Source of the DNA: Hyphodiscus hymeniophilus | Lineage: Eukaryota; Ascomycota; Leotiomycetes; Helotiales; Hyphodiscaceae | Direction: 5' to 3' | Length of the DNA stretch: 64,000 bases | NCBI GenBank assembly: GCA_016508695.1 | Contig: VNKQ01000016.1 | Location: 186,001 to 250,000 of the forward strand | Shown here: positions 22,144 through 33,611 of the stretch, piece by piece | Numbering within the stretch: the stretch's first letter is position 1 | How the letters are laid out: each line of letters begins with the position of its first letter | Program-made: the position numbers and the translations under genes | Notes under the pieces: generated by a model | Databases searched by the model: none | What the model was told of the DNA's origin: nothing | Seen by the model: only the letters and a program-made list of their open reading frames with translations

Positions 22144-23085
22144 GTGTCAACGTGGAGCCTTTGCCGGGATGTCTTTCGACGGCCTGGTATGAAAGATCGA
22201 CTTTGATATCCACCCATCCCTCAATTTTGATGCTTTCAGCAATTACAACCACTTTTGCTTTGCTGGACCATCGTCTGCGACATGCCCTGCCACCATCCCA
22301 GAATCTTTCCCTGTCTTCACTTCCCCGGATTCACGTTTCAAGCCATGCAGCAAGATGCAGGACTCTCGAACGAGGTTAGGCCGCACCGTGGCCCACGGAG
22401 ACCACCGTCCATGCGACTTCAGAATCAGCAAATTTAGTTGCAAAGTCAAAGACTCTCTAACTCAGCTGGATCTGGGGATGGTAAACTCCCCAACATATGT
22501 CGTTTGGGACGCCCTTACGAAGAGAGTTCAGTTGTAAGTCAAGCAGAGTTGGTTTGTTCTCTGGTCGAAATGGGTGGGAATGATTACCTACATCTAAAAT
22601 ACTCAGTTGTCCATGATTGACAACGAGATAAGAACATTGAAGTTCCACGTTTCATGCACTTGCTCGCAATCGCTTCTATTATGTCCAATCCGAATATAAG
22701 CAGCTTTTGATGCGGACTTGTCTTGTCGCCGAACCTTGAAGTCAAGACTGGGAATTCGGAGGGTCGAGAGTGGGGGAGTGGGGTAGGTACCGGTAAAACG
22801 CGCTGGAAGAAGTCAAGACTCGCCGTGTATTTGCCCGTCCTCGACAGGGAGGTTCAATCCTGATATGAATCTAGGATCCGTATTCATAGCATGCAATCAA
22901 CAACAAATCGCCGTGAGATTGAGGCCTTCATTCAGCGCAATTATGCTCAGAGTGGACACCTTAGACAGTTGGCTGTCTACTTAGTTGCACTTCCTTTATA
23001 CAAGAGCTCGTAACTTTTTCTGCGTTGATGAAATTGTTGGCCACATTATCAACCCCTTACGTGTTCTTTCTCTTCTGAACCCAAG
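22144..23085. other. Intergenic region between GH47 and the acyltransferase-like gene
   Basis: 942 bp, no supported gene. A GGTTCAATCC box near 22850 resembles a tRNA B box, but no A box or cloverleaf could be built around it. Confidence 0.5.
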
Positions 23086-24333
23086 ATGACTACTTCGCCA
23101 GTCATGAATAACTCGAGAGGATACCAGCACATTGTCGTTTCAGGAAGCTCTTTCGAACGAGGCCTGATGCACGGCTCACAAGCGGCGTCCAAGATCCAGA
23201 CCAACATTCAGCGTTACTCAACATCAACATCGCTACCTCCCATAGATGTGTGCTCTCATTACACCGCAAACGTCTACCTTCCCGCCATCAAAACAAATTT
23301 TCCAGAAGGTGTGGAGGAGATGAGAGGCATAGCAGAGGGAGCGGGCGCCACCCTGGACAATATCATTCTGTTAAATGCTCGATATGATCTGTCAAGAGTT
23401 TGGACCGGCAAGACAACTATAAGTCGGGTGGGAGAGTGTACCAGCATGGCTTATGTTCAGGAATTGCTCGCCGACAATGAAGAACCTGCAGTCTTTATCG
23501 CTCAGAACTGGGACATGTCGCCTTGGTTGCATGATCTCGATACGATCATTGTTCTTGAAAGTCATAACCCCAAAGGAGACGATCTCAATACCCCAATGAC
23601 AATCATTGCATTAACGGAAGCTGGGCAGTTGGCGAGGTCAGGGATGAGTTCGACCGGCGTCGCTTTGTGCGCGAACTCGCTTTGGAGCAGTGAAGATGCG
23701 GCGCTTGATTCTTCATTAAAAACAGCTGGAACGGTTCTTCCTTTTACACTGGCTCGAAGGATGTTTCTCGAGTGTGGGAACTTTGCTGCTGGGCTGAAGA
23801 CTCTGTGTTCGTTTCCTCGTCACGTGTCAGGGAATGTCATCGTCGGGGCAAAGTCAGGTCTTGCTGTGAACCTTGAGTTGACACCTTCTTCATACTTTGC
23901 ATTGTATCCAGAGACGATCTCCCAATCAGCTCTTTTCAGAACAAGTCTCGGAACACACGCGAATCACTTCGTTTCGCCAGCCATGCAAGCTCGGCCGGAT
24001 ATTCACGACACATACCCTGGTGGCTCATCACTCTTCAGAGATCGGCAGCTCCACAACAGACTGGAGAAAACTCTATTAAGAGCCAAGAATGTGAACGGGT
24101 CTGAGTCACTCGTCGTGTCCGATATCAAGAATGCCTTCTGTGATCACGCCGGCTTTCCTAGCAGTCTGTGCGAACATGCGGATAAAGGGGAGCAGAAGTA
24201 CGGCAAAACGACCATGAACACCATGACTGTTGCTTCTGTTATTTATGATCTGAAGAAGCTGGAAATGCATGTTTGTAAGGGTAATCCTTGTATGGGGATT
24301 TGGCAGGTTTATAGCATTGGCGGGGACAGGTGA
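23086..24333 (+). CDS. Acyl-CoA:6-aminopenicillanic acid acyltransferase-like protein (peptidase C45, Ntn hydrolase)
   Basis: Single exon, 415 residues. Peptidase C45 enzymes are made as a pro-protein that cleaves itself just before a cysteine, which becomes the N-terminal nucleophile of the beta subunit. Here the site reads RVGECTSMAY with Cys118. The preceding region has the family blocks SFERGLMHGSQA and FPEGVEEMRGIAEGAGATLDNIILLNARYD. After it come FIAQNWDMSPW, MTIIALTEAGQLARSGMSSTGVALCANSL and SGNVIVGAKSGLAVNLELTP. The residue before the nucleophile is Glu, while I recall Gly in the Penicillium penicillin enzyme. No beta-lactam genes (ACVS, IPNS) are nearby, so a penicillin role is unlikely. 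It probably acts on another amide or acyl-CoA substrate. Confidence 0.9.
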   Translation: MTTSPVMNNSRGYQHIVVSGSSFERGLMHGSQAASKIQTNIQRYSTSTSLPPIDVCSHYTANVYLPAIKTNFPEGVEEMRGIAEGAGATLDNIILLNARYDLSRVWTGKTTISRVGECTSMAYVQELLADNEEPAVFIAQNWDMSPWLHDLDTIIVLESHNPKGDDLNTPMTIIALTEAGQLARSGMSSTGVALCANSLWSSEDAALDSSLKTAGTVLPFTLARRMFLECGNFAAGLKTLCSFPRHVSGNVIVGAKSGLAVNLELTPSSYFALYPETISQSALFRTSLGTHANHFVSPAMQARPDIHDTYPGGSSLFRDRQLHNRLEKTLLRAKNVNGSESLVVSDIKNAFCDHAGFPSSLCEHADKGEQKYGKTTMNTMTVASVIYDLKKLEMHVCKGNPCMGIWQVYSIGGDR

Positions 24334-25177
24334 TCGAGTCTTCGACACTGGAAAGTCGAACGAAGTCGGCATATCTTCTCATATGCGATTAGACTTTCTA
24401 TCGTGCTACCGGGGAATAGCCTCTCTAATGGTGGTGACGTTTAAAGAACGTTTCAATGAAAGCATGAAATCACTCATTACGATAAATATTGACTTTACCC
24501 ACCATTCATAGTTTTCGGATTATAATAGCCTGAGCCTCGAGTGAAATCTCGCCGGGATACATCGATGTCAGAACATCCATAGTCCATGTTTCTTTTCAAC
24601 CTCATTCGATGACTCCTTCCTTACATATTGGTAAATAAATAAACTGGACCAACCAGCGAGAACAATCCACAATCCAACTATGCCTTTTAAAATCGGATCA
24701 GCAAGTCTGCAACATCCTAGCAACATCTACTCACGGGCCTTTCCCACGAGACCGATCAGCAAGGAAAAGAAGACGCCCGGAATAACCATGGCTTCGCAGC
24801 CGATCTATGCCCATCAAAGACTCGGCTCAAAGCACGGGAGGATTCTGACAATGCTCATGTGATCGTTTAATGAAATAGTAGTAACTAAGCCGCGAAGGTT
24901 GAGGGCTGGGCAGCTGGCGTTAACACACCCCACCTCCCTACGCTCGTATCGAAGCTCTAAGAGTCAAAATGTACGATATAGTACTGAATTTATACAAAGA
25001 TCAACATAACAAATTGAAAGTATCTGAGAGGACTAATGAATACTGGTATTTTCTAACAAAGCAACATTCTCAAATGTAAATACTGGTCTCCATGTACGCT
25101 AATCCGGGGTCTCGAACAAGAATAAATACACAATTATTAGGCGGGTAGGATAGAATTGACAACAATCGACAAACAAA
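24334..25177. other. Convergent 3' region
   Basis: 844 bp between two converging stop codons. Nothing recognisable. Confidence 0.5.
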
Positions 25178-26406
25178 TCAAGCAGCAGAACCATCAATAA
25201 CCGGGGCCAGGTTTTGCGTCAAGTAGGTTTTCCCCTTCACCCTTACGATCATGAAGCTTGGGAGCTTCCAGCTGCCCATGTGTCCTGTGCCTGCCTTGCG
25301 ACCTAGCGGAACAGCCAGAACAGCTATGCAATATTAGTAACAGGTCAACTTTGCAGCATAATACAAGTAACGTACGTGATTGGTTTGTTGGGAATTTCAC
25401 CAAGTCCTTGCCTTGCATCAACAGCCCAATGTTCTTCGTGACAAGTGCAGACTGTTTATCAAGATGCACAAATTGTGGTCTCTGTACACTTGAGATGTCG
25501 CCGACTGCCCAAACATCGCTTGTGCCCTTGGCGCGTAGGTACTCATCCACGACCACATATCCATTGGCGTTAAGGAGATTGTTGGGTACGTAGGACGAGT
25601 TCGGGATCACACCAGTCGTGGATAAGTAAAGATCTGTGATGAGCTTGGAGCCGTCAGAGAGTGACAGCTCGGTTCGTCCGTCTGGCAGCTTGGCCTCGCC
25701 ATTGATCTTGGTCGAGAGCTTGAGGTTGACTTTGAATTCTCGGAGTTTGTTCGTGGCAGCGTTGGTGACACCTGATGGTGTACCCTCGAGGATTACAGGA
25801 CCACTTGAGATCTAAAAGATTGGTTAGATACCTAGTTTGACTTGCAGTAGGAAAGGAATAAGTTCTCGCGCATACCAGGGTGATGTTCTTGGTTTTTCCA
25901 TACTCGAAGCCCAATTCTCCTGCTGTTTCGACCCCGGTTGCGCCCGCTCCGCCAACAACTATCGAACTCGCTTTCTTGACTCTAGCTTGAAAGTCATGGA
26001 GGGCAGCTAGTGTGGCTTCATAACTCTCGCGTTGCTTCCATGGCGCATCACCCTTACTTCTGGCACCCGTCGCAAGAATCACGTAATCGTAGCTAATGGT
26101 CTTCTGCCCAGCGGTCGTAGCCACGACAACGTTCTTGGACTCAGTATTGAGGCTTTCTGCTGTGCCGACAACGAACTCAAACTTGTTCCCGTATTTCTTG
26201 AACCCTGGCGCGATGGCCCCGAATATCTTGTTGTCGGGGAACTGGCCGGCAAGGATCGCTCGTGGTGTTGCTAAGTTCCAGTAAATGTGTGTGCTTTGGC
26301 CAACAAGTATGATCTTGATATCGCCTGTTTTAGGGGCTTGCTTCAGAAGCCTGTGTGCTGTGTACACTCCCGAAAAGGATGAGCCGACGATAACAATGGT
26401 CTTCAT
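25178..26406 (-). CDS. AIF/FSP1-like FAD-dependent NAD(P)H oxidoreductase
   Basis: Three exons (26406-25876, 25811-25376, 25323-25178) with 64- and 52-nt introns give 370 residues. The N-terminus is an FAD Rossmann fold (TIVIVGSSFSGVYTAHRLL, residues 3-21). A second dinucleotide fold (SIVVGGAGATGVETAGELGFEYG, about residues 147-170) binds NAD(P)H. The motif YLRAKGTSDVWAVGDISS near residue 270 is the C-terminal FAD contact. VPLGRKAGTGHMGSWKLPSFM near the end is typical of AIFM2/AMID relatives. There are no redox-active Cys pairs and no mitochondrial presequence. Such proteins reduce quinones or act in stress-induced death; the substrate here is unknown. Confidence 0.9.
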
Positions 26407-27349
26407 TGTGATGAGATATTGATTTGAATATCAAGGTGGAAGGTGCTGGATTGATGGATTGGAAAATCTTTGAAGACAGGCGGTAGTGGTAGTGTTCTGA
26501 CTGAAGAAGAGTGAGGATAGAGCCATATTTATGAGTGAATATCGCATGTTCCTTCTCGCCTCGAAAAATAAGATCGAGGCATGGTTGGTAATTTCCTCAA
26601 TGTCTTAATAACCTTTGCGGAGACTTTTGATATCCAATGTACAAGGGCATAAGCATTGGATCCAATTAGATAGTGGAACGCATTGAAAGACGGGGACCCC
26701 TTCTGCGAAGGAGCGCGGGTTCAATCATGATTCGCTGTTGATTTCGTTCAGACCCGCTTTATGCTTTTGGTGGAGGACAGGGCGGAGTGGCTGACTAGTG
26801 CGACTTGGGACAACGGGATCGACTGAAAGCATGTCGACAGGATCAAGTAGTACAATATGCCAAGCAGTCGATAGACGCCTCGGCCTGTTTCTCAGCAGCT
26901 AATATTTCTTACAAATCTGAGAAATGCTGGACAGTATGACAAAGACGGTACACAGCATAGCCACTGTCAGTTCTTTGGAAACTGTGTCATTTCCGAGCTC
27001 CGAGACTCCGATGCTTGCGACCGTGAGCTGATGATAGCTTAGGTTTCAGACTCCAGAATGTCGACCAATCGTTCTGCTCAATGTCGATCGTCTCAATCAA
27101 TATCTGCTTAAGGTGCAGACTCGACGTCTTTCATGTTTCTGAAGCCAGATCACCCATTCTTTAGGTCAATTGATCTCATATATCCGGTATCGAGGGACAT
27201 TGGCGGAAGCTTCCATGATCAGGAGGCTTTTACTGTTGGTAGTGCTAGCGGCACTGCCGCTGTCAACAAAAATCCCTAGGGAGTTTTCTCAAGGGATAAG
27301 CGGTTTGGGAAAAACTGCTCTCTCTCGATCGCATGAATGTGAGTCTCCG
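26407..27349. other. Upstream region of the AIF-like gene and 3' flank of the Zn2Cys6 gene
   Basis: 943 bp; both neighbours are on the minus strand. A small open frame at 27170-27496 overlaps the end of the regulator and looks like a shadow. Nothing else. Confidence 0.5.
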
Positions 27350-29467
27350 TCAAATAAGCAAAAGATTTTGTCCCAACAATTTGATGGTATCTTGCCACGT
27401 CCACCCGGTCGTGGCATCTCTCATCCTCCAGACTTCTTCCAGGGTCGGCAAGATCTTCCCACGGTGCTCCAACGAGGAGCCGAGGACTGCGACTGAGATG
27501 AAGACTTGACGAAAGAAATCTTTCTCCTTTCCGTTTACCGCACATCCAATGATGAACAGCGGACAGATGATAGCCTGTATCAAATATGCCGGCATTTTGG
27601 TTTGCAATACTGCCATGGCCTCCGCTACCAACGAAAGTAGTTCTTGTGTTTCGAGCTGGTATCCATGAACTACTAAGTAGAGATATATCGATGCTGCGAG
27701 AGTGAAAATTCCTGTGATGATGTGGACATCGGGATTCGAGACGTTTGAAGTAATGTTGCTGGAGTAAGGAGAGAGCTCCATGGCAGATAAGGAGTATTCA
27801 GCGAGTGCAAAGTGAAGCTCATGCCTTAATTTCCCTGCCCGGGCATCGAACTCAGCAATATCGAGGCAGCCATCTTCAAGTGCTTGAGATTTGTATTCAT
27901 ACAAGGCAGAAATAAGCCCAATCTGCTGAATCACTGGATTTTTGCAGCCCATGATATTCTCCAGCTTAATAGCGGAATCAAGGGAGACTGCATGAGGATG
28001 ATATGGCAGTAAGCGAGGTGAGCTACCGGTCGTTATAGTAGAGAGGACATCAAGCCATATGGTGACACCACTGAGGAAAAAGAAAGTTCCCGCGTCTTCT
28101 GGAACCGACCGTCCAGCATGAAGAACGAGCGTTGTTTTTCCGTCGACCAGGACATCAGGCGAGTCAACTAGACCAAGGTCCATAGAGTGATGCCAATAGC
28201 CCCTAACGAAACTGTCTGTAGTCGCTCGAAGATGTATCCGCCAGGCTTCGCGATTGCCCGCAAAGAGCTGCGTGCTTGGTCAGTATACTTTTCAACTCGC
28301 TTCATCTACTGACAAACCTCGAAGAAGATCAGTTGTATAGCACAGGCCATGAGACCGAGACTATTGCTTGGACACGCCGCCGCCTCACCAATCCAGGCGC
28401 CAGCGTCTCGAATAGCTTGCCGGAATTCAGACAGGCAAAGAGAAAGAAGCTGTTCTTGGCTTACAGTACTAAAAGCACTGCATGCGCCGTGGTGAGAAGC
28501 GAGGAGCGCAGTTCCTCGATGATAAGCGCTGAGTGCTAAGCTTGCATGGTAAAGCGGTTTGGTTCTCAGAAGCAGAGAAAGTAGCCAGCCTCGGCCTCCC
28601 TCGATGATGCTTGGACGGTACATAGGGTATCTAGCAGAGGAGTCAGTAATCACATTTTGCGAAATGTCTCAAGCAGGAGAAGACGCTATCCTTGGGACAC
28701 GTTTCAGGACCAGTACTCCTGGCTCAGTCCCAAGCAGAATCATTCTAGTCTGTTGATACATACTGGAGTGGAAATATGATGTCGATGAAGTGCATCAACA
28801 ACACCGCCTCCTCGCTCTTGACCGCCGATAGCCAAGACAGGGCCTCAGGTTGATTATGAGGCGACTCGGCACTGTCTGAAGAGCGCTATTCAAAGTCAAC
28901 ATGACGATCTACTGTTTGGGAATGTTATCTTACAGGTGAGGACCCGCTGTTAGTATCCGTCAACGGGGGAGTAAGTCCTTTGGTCACAACTCGTGCCGAA
29001 GAAAAGTTAACATCCATGGGTTTGGGGGCGATTTTGACACCCCCGGGATCACTATCAGATACGGCGACTGAGCGTCCCTTGAATCCGCTCATCGATATCC
29101 CAAGTCGTCCCTTCTGGCGTGAAGTCTTTTTCACGATCTGCTTAATATTGTTTGCCATTTCTTTTTCCCTCGCCCCGTTGTCCATCTACCAAAAGATTAG
29201 CACCACAGTGATCAAAAAGTCCGAGGGCTGTTCGAGAACTCCTTTCCCATCAACTGCTTCTGACACGGTCTCCAATCTCTCGGTCCATACAATGGAATAT
29301 GACTTGAACTCGGGAAGAGGTCTCACCCAGTCTGGTTTCGAGCCATACCCGTAGCACGGGATCGTCAATGATTCACACGTGGAGCAAGTGTGGGGCCGCT
29401 CGTCGCATTTCTTGCGCCTCAGACGGCAGGTCCAGCATCCTTGCTTACTTTTCAATGTGCCGTTCAT
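27350..29467 (-). CDS. Zn(II)2Cys6 transcription factor with fungal-specific regulatory domain
   Basis: Five exons (29467-29327, 29185-28934, 28885-28764, 28630-28318, 28267-27350) give 581 residues with frame kept at all four introns. The binuclear cluster is complete: C11, C14, C21, C28, C31, C38 with spacing 2-6-6-2-6, in GCWTCRLRRKKCDERPHTC. The first intron (141 nt) contains an in-frame TAG; its removal gives the usual KPDWMDNGAREKE linker. Residues about 48-130 form a basic/polar linker. From about 150 the helical Fungal_trans_2-type domain begins (LLMHFIDIIFPLQYPMYRP, GRGWLLSLLLRTKPLYHASLALSAYH). It is divergent from the hydantoinase-DUF917 gene, which suggests that it controls that gene and perhaps itself. 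Confidence 0.92.
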
Positions 29468-29644
29468 CGTAAAAGGCCGTTGCGAGATTATCGCTGGATT
29501 TCTCTGAGGGTTGATGAGGTTATTCTGAGTTCCATTTCAAAGAGATCAGCGCGCCTAGTCGCTTACTCGCTGACTAAAAGCCGGGCCGGGAAGAACTGCC
29601 GAGAGACCCTAAAAAATGCGACTGCAAACTACTGCAACTGTTTC

Positions 29645-29672
29645 GCTCGGATGTCCCTGGACATTGCCGAGC
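29645..29672. promoter_or_regulatory. Inverted repeat GCTCGG-N16-CCGAGC, candidate Zn2Cys6 operator
   Basis: Perfect 6-bp arms at 29645-29650 and 29667-29672 place CGG and CCG triplets 16 bp apart in inverted orientation, the type of site bound by dimeric Zn2Cys6 proteins. It lies 178 bp from the regulator start. Confidence 0.45.
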
Positions 29673-29762
29673 AATATCTTTGCCTGAAGACTTAAACGCG
29701 AAGCGCGCAACCTATCTTTCGAATATGGCCTTCAAGCAACGTTGTGGTGATCTTGATAGTCC

Positions 29763-29770
29763 TTATAAAA
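29763..29770 (+). promoter_or_regulatory. TATA-like element
   Basis: TTATAAAA about 230 bp upstream of the hydantoinase-DUF917 start, just before the nearer inverted repeat. A possible core promoter. Confidence 0.3.
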
Positions 29771-29807
29771 GTTGCGCCGCGGATTACACTATCAGAGAAT
29801 CTTCGAC

Positions 29808-29847
29808 TGGCCGATCAGGCTACCAAGAGTGGGCAATCGATCGGCCA
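29808..29847. promoter_or_regulatory. 9-bp perfect inverted repeat TGGCCGATC-N22-GATCGGCCA
   Basis: Arms at 29808-29816 and 29839-29847 are exact reverse complements. Each holds a CGG/CCG triplet. The centre is about 175 bp upstream of the hydantoinase-DUF917 start. A candidate operator for the neighbouring regulator. Confidence 0.5.
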
Positions 29848-30002
29848 ACGTCTCACAGAACATCAAAATGAGAGCATTTCCGGAGGTCGAGTATGAAATA
29901 TCTCGAGATACTTGTATACTCTCTTTTGACTCCAGTCATAAACTGAGATAGGTGTATTGAGAGGTTAAGATTAACACTACCTCTTCTCTAAAACCATTCG
30001 GA

Positions 30003-33000
30003 ATGGTCCCATACCTCAGAGTTGGAGTTGATGTCGGCGGGTGAGCACTATCAACCGAACTACATGGACCGAATTGCTGATAAAATGTCCAGTACAAACA
30101 CTGATGGAGTGGTGCTCGATACAGCACGTTCTTCTGAGCGCGGCAGAGGAATCATTGCCTGGCACAAAGCCTCAACGACTGGCAATCCTAGCGATGGAAT
30201 TAACAATGCCATTAGAGCGATGTTCGAGAAGTCGAAAATAGATCCAAGTGATGTGGCCAGTGTCACTATCGGTACTACGCACTTCATTAATGCTGTCGTT
30301 GAGCAAGACCGTGAACGGCTAGCTCGAGTTGCAATTATTCGTCTCTGTGGACCGTTTGCCAAAGGTGTTCCTCCGTGCGTTGACTGGCCTGAAAACCTAC
30401 GGAATTTGATCTGCGGATATCACTGTCGGGTAAAGGGAGGACTAGAAGTTGATGGGAGCTTGATCTCGGATATCGACGAAGAAGAGATTCGTGATCAGGT
30501 GAAAATCATCAAGCACAAGGGCATCAGAAGCATAGTGGTCAATGGTATTTTTAGTCCCGTTGACGTTATTTACAAGCAAGAGGAACGGACCGCTCAAATC
30601 ATCAAAGAACTATATCCCGAGGCAGATGTGGTTACGTCGAAGGACGTCGCCAACTTGGGCTTCCTGGAACGAGAGAACGCCGCGATTCTCAACGCCTCGA
30701 TCCTGCCATTTGCAAGGAAGACGATCCGTTCGTTCCAAGCTGCTATCTCAAGGCTTAGGCTGAGATGTCCCGTCTTTATCACTCAGAACGATGGCACGAT
30801 CTTGCTAGCTAGCGCGGCGGCCAAGCTTCCGATCAGGACATTCTCCAGCGGTCCTACGAACAGTATGAGAGGCGCGGCATTTTTGACCCAAACTGGCGTC
30901 AAAGAATCGATGATAGTCGTTGATATTGGCGGTACAACAACTGATGTTGGTCTGCTGATTGCGAACGGATTTCCTCGTCAAGCAGCCGCTTTCAGCGAGA
31001 TCTCAGGGGTGCGGACCAACTTCTCGTACCCAGATGTTCGAAGTATTGGTCTTGGGGGTGGCTCCATAGTCCGTGTGAGCAGGGACGGAACACTGACTGT
31101 TGGACCTGACAGTGTTGGGTACCGGCTCACCGCGGAAGCTTTAGTTTTCGGAGGAAAGACGCCTACGGCTACAGACTATACAGTGCTAGCCGATGCGACC
31201 GCCGAGATTGGAGATCGATCACTACTTTCATATACTTCACTAGATGGTAATGTACAGGAATTCAAGGCTGTGGTCAAAATAATGCTGGAAAGAGCAATCG
31301 ATACGATGAAGACTTCTGCGGCTGATCTCCCCGTGCTATTGGTGGGTGGTGGAGCTGTCATTGCCCCTGATGAATTGAAAGGGGCGAGCAAGGTGGTGAA
31401 GCCAGAATGGTCAGGTGTGGCAAATGCGATTGGATCAGCAATTTCGCGAGTCAGTGGGGTCCTTGATACCATTGAGAGTACAGACTCGAAGACCACATCT
31501 CAAGTCATGGAAGAGGCCTCAAAACGTGCGATTGAGAAAGCAGTAGAGAATGGTGCAAAGCGAGACACGGTTCAGGTGGTTGAAATGGGCCATATCCCGC
31601 TCCAGGTATGTAACCGTTCGGCCGGTGAAGAAGAGATTAGGTCTAACTGTGAACAGTACATTGCAAACAAATCGCGATTCATCGTCAAAGCAGTCGGCGA
31701 CTTTGACTATGATCGTGAGTCTGCCCTTGAGGAACCTATTCTTAGCGAAGATCAGGCTACCGAGGATGAGATGACCGAATTTGCGAGAACAATCCAACCA
31801 GATACAGACCCTGAGACTCAGAAATCAACTCCCACTCATGAGTTCGATATTGCTACATACGCGCCAGATATTCACGGCCGAGAATGGATCATATCAGACA
31901 TAGATTTAACTTGGATCAGCACAGGCTGCTACATCCTCGGTACAGGCGGAGGCGGATCGCCGTATGGACACATGCTACGACTTCGAGAGATCATGAAGAA
32001 TGGAGGTGTGGTACGAGTGATCTCCCCAGACGATCTCAAGGACGACGATCTCGTCGCCTGCGGAGGGGGTAAAGGGAGTCCTACTGTGGGAATCGAGAAA
32101 CTGACTGGGGATGAGTACGTCATTTCAATTATTTTTAAACTAAGTTGCCTTATCTGACATCGTAACAGAATGCTTGAAGCACAAACCGAGCTTTACAATT
32201 TCATGAAAGTCGAACCAACAGCCGTCATCGCGCTCGAAATCGGGGGTGGAAATGGACTTCAAGGCATGATTCTCGGTGCATCAAACATGATGAACCTCCC
32301 AACGGTGGATGGAGACTGGATGGGTCGAGCGTACCCAGTCGCATGGCAGACAACACCTGTGGTATTCGAAGAGAAGCCTGTCTTTCTGCCTTCTACTATC
32401 TGTGACGGCAATGGTCAGGTCATGTTCATGACAAAAGCCAAAAGCGAGTTGATGGTCGAACGCGCATTCCGTGCAGCACTCTCGCAAATGGGTTCTCATG
32501 TCGCATGCGCCAAAGGCCCGATATCTGGCAAGAATACGAAGTGTTGGGTCGTCGAGCACACGATATCGTTGTCTTGGCGCATCGGACGCGCTGTCGCATT
32601 GTCTAGGAGCTTGAATCAGATTGACACAGTTGCAGAATCCATCATCAGCGAAGTTGGTGGCGCTGAATCTGCGAGAGTCCTATTTAAAGGAAAAATTGTA
32701 GGTGTTGATAGGATGCTAAGAATGGGCCACGTATATGGAGAGGTGATTATTGAGGGGATGAGTCTGAGAGGAGATGGCGATAGTGAGTTCCAGGGACGAG
32801 TAAAGATCCCTTTTAAGAATGAGAACATCGTTGCGATTCAGGAGGAGGATGATGGAAGTGAAACGGTGCGTTCCTTTCTCCTTTCAATACTTACGCTTCC
32901 ACTGACTTGGATAGGTCCTCGCGTCTGTCCCGGACCTAATTTGTGTCATTGATGCACAGAATGGTGAGGCGATTGGAACACCAGAGTATCGATATGGGCT

Positions 33001-33163
33001 CCTGGTCATTGTCCTTGGGATTGTCGCATCTGAGAAATGGACTTCAACTCCCCGCGGCCTCGAAATAGGAGGTCCCAAAGGGTTTGGAATGGATGAGATA
33101 GAATATAAATCGCTGGGAAAGTTCCAGAAGCCCAGAAGTGTCATAGATGAGTATGGGTCTTGA
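30003..33163 (+). CDS. Hydantoinase A/oxoprolinase - DUF917 fusion protein
   Basis: Four exons (30003-30040, 30093-32114, 32169-32865, 32915-33163) give 1001 residues; all junctions are in frame. The N-terminal part (about 5-175) is a hydantoinase/oxoprolinase N-domain with the ATP motif VGVDVGGTNTDGVV, completed only by splicing exon 1 to exon 2. A second actin-like ATPase half (about 190-480) has VVDIGGTTTDVGLLI and LLVGGGAVIAPDEL. After an acidic linker (about 560-600) comes a DUF917 domain, also annotated as S-methyl-thiohydantoin desulfurase-like, from about 604: STGCYILGTGGGGSPYGHML, VIALEIGGGNGLQGMIL, VVRVISPDDL. Hydantoinase A homologues open lactam/hydantoin rings with ATP. No separate HyuB subunit is nearby. 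Substrate unknown; a hydantoin or thiohydantoin is an inference. Confidence 0.92.
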
Positions 33164-33611
33164 TTTGTTGAAACACGAAGAAGACAAGTAGACTAGAGAC
33201 TTAACTCCAATTACAAACTGTGGAATTGGGAAGCTTGTTAGTTATTGTGATCCAATGGATACAAATGCCACCTTCATGTTTTCGTGTGAAGGAGATGCCG
33301 ACATCAGTAGACTTATTCTCGCCGGACCGGATAAGGCAGGTCTTTTACGCCTCAACCGCCGAGGTGAGTCACCAATCACTGAAGCCAATTACAGAGATCC
33401 GGTCGTTAGTTCCCTCGTTACAAGATCGTTTATACTTATCCTTATCCCTTTCCCATCAACTCCTTCGCATTTCAAGACACTTTATACATCATATTTGAAT
33501 TTGCCGCATCTTTCAATACAAAAACCAAGTATACACCTTTCGTGTCTCGAGTGTCCAGGATCGCGTTACAGTTGAACGCCGTTCAGATAGACTGGTGAAT
33601 ATATTCAAATA
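33164..33611. other. Intergenic region upstream of the MJ1316-domain gene
   Basis: 448 bp. A 106-codon open frame at 33255-33575 begins in a protein-like way but becomes low complexity, and I do not call it. Confidence 0.45.

Larger units (their letters stand above)
29468..30002. other. Bidirectional promoter between the regulator and the hydantoinase-DUF917 gene
   Basis: 535 bp, rich in CGG/CCG triplets. It holds two inverted repeats and a TATA-like element (listed separately). No coding potential. Confidence 0.7.

Noticed and set aside
22840..22870. GGTTCAATCC resembling a tRNA B box
   Set aside because: No A box, acceptor stem or anticodon arm could be built around it.
29186..29326. Reading the regulator's first intron as coding, which would give a 93-residue truncated Zn2Cys6 protein
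   Set aside because: An in-frame TAG precedes the next conserved segment, and GTGAGA/GTAG splice signals restore the standard KPDWMDNG linker.
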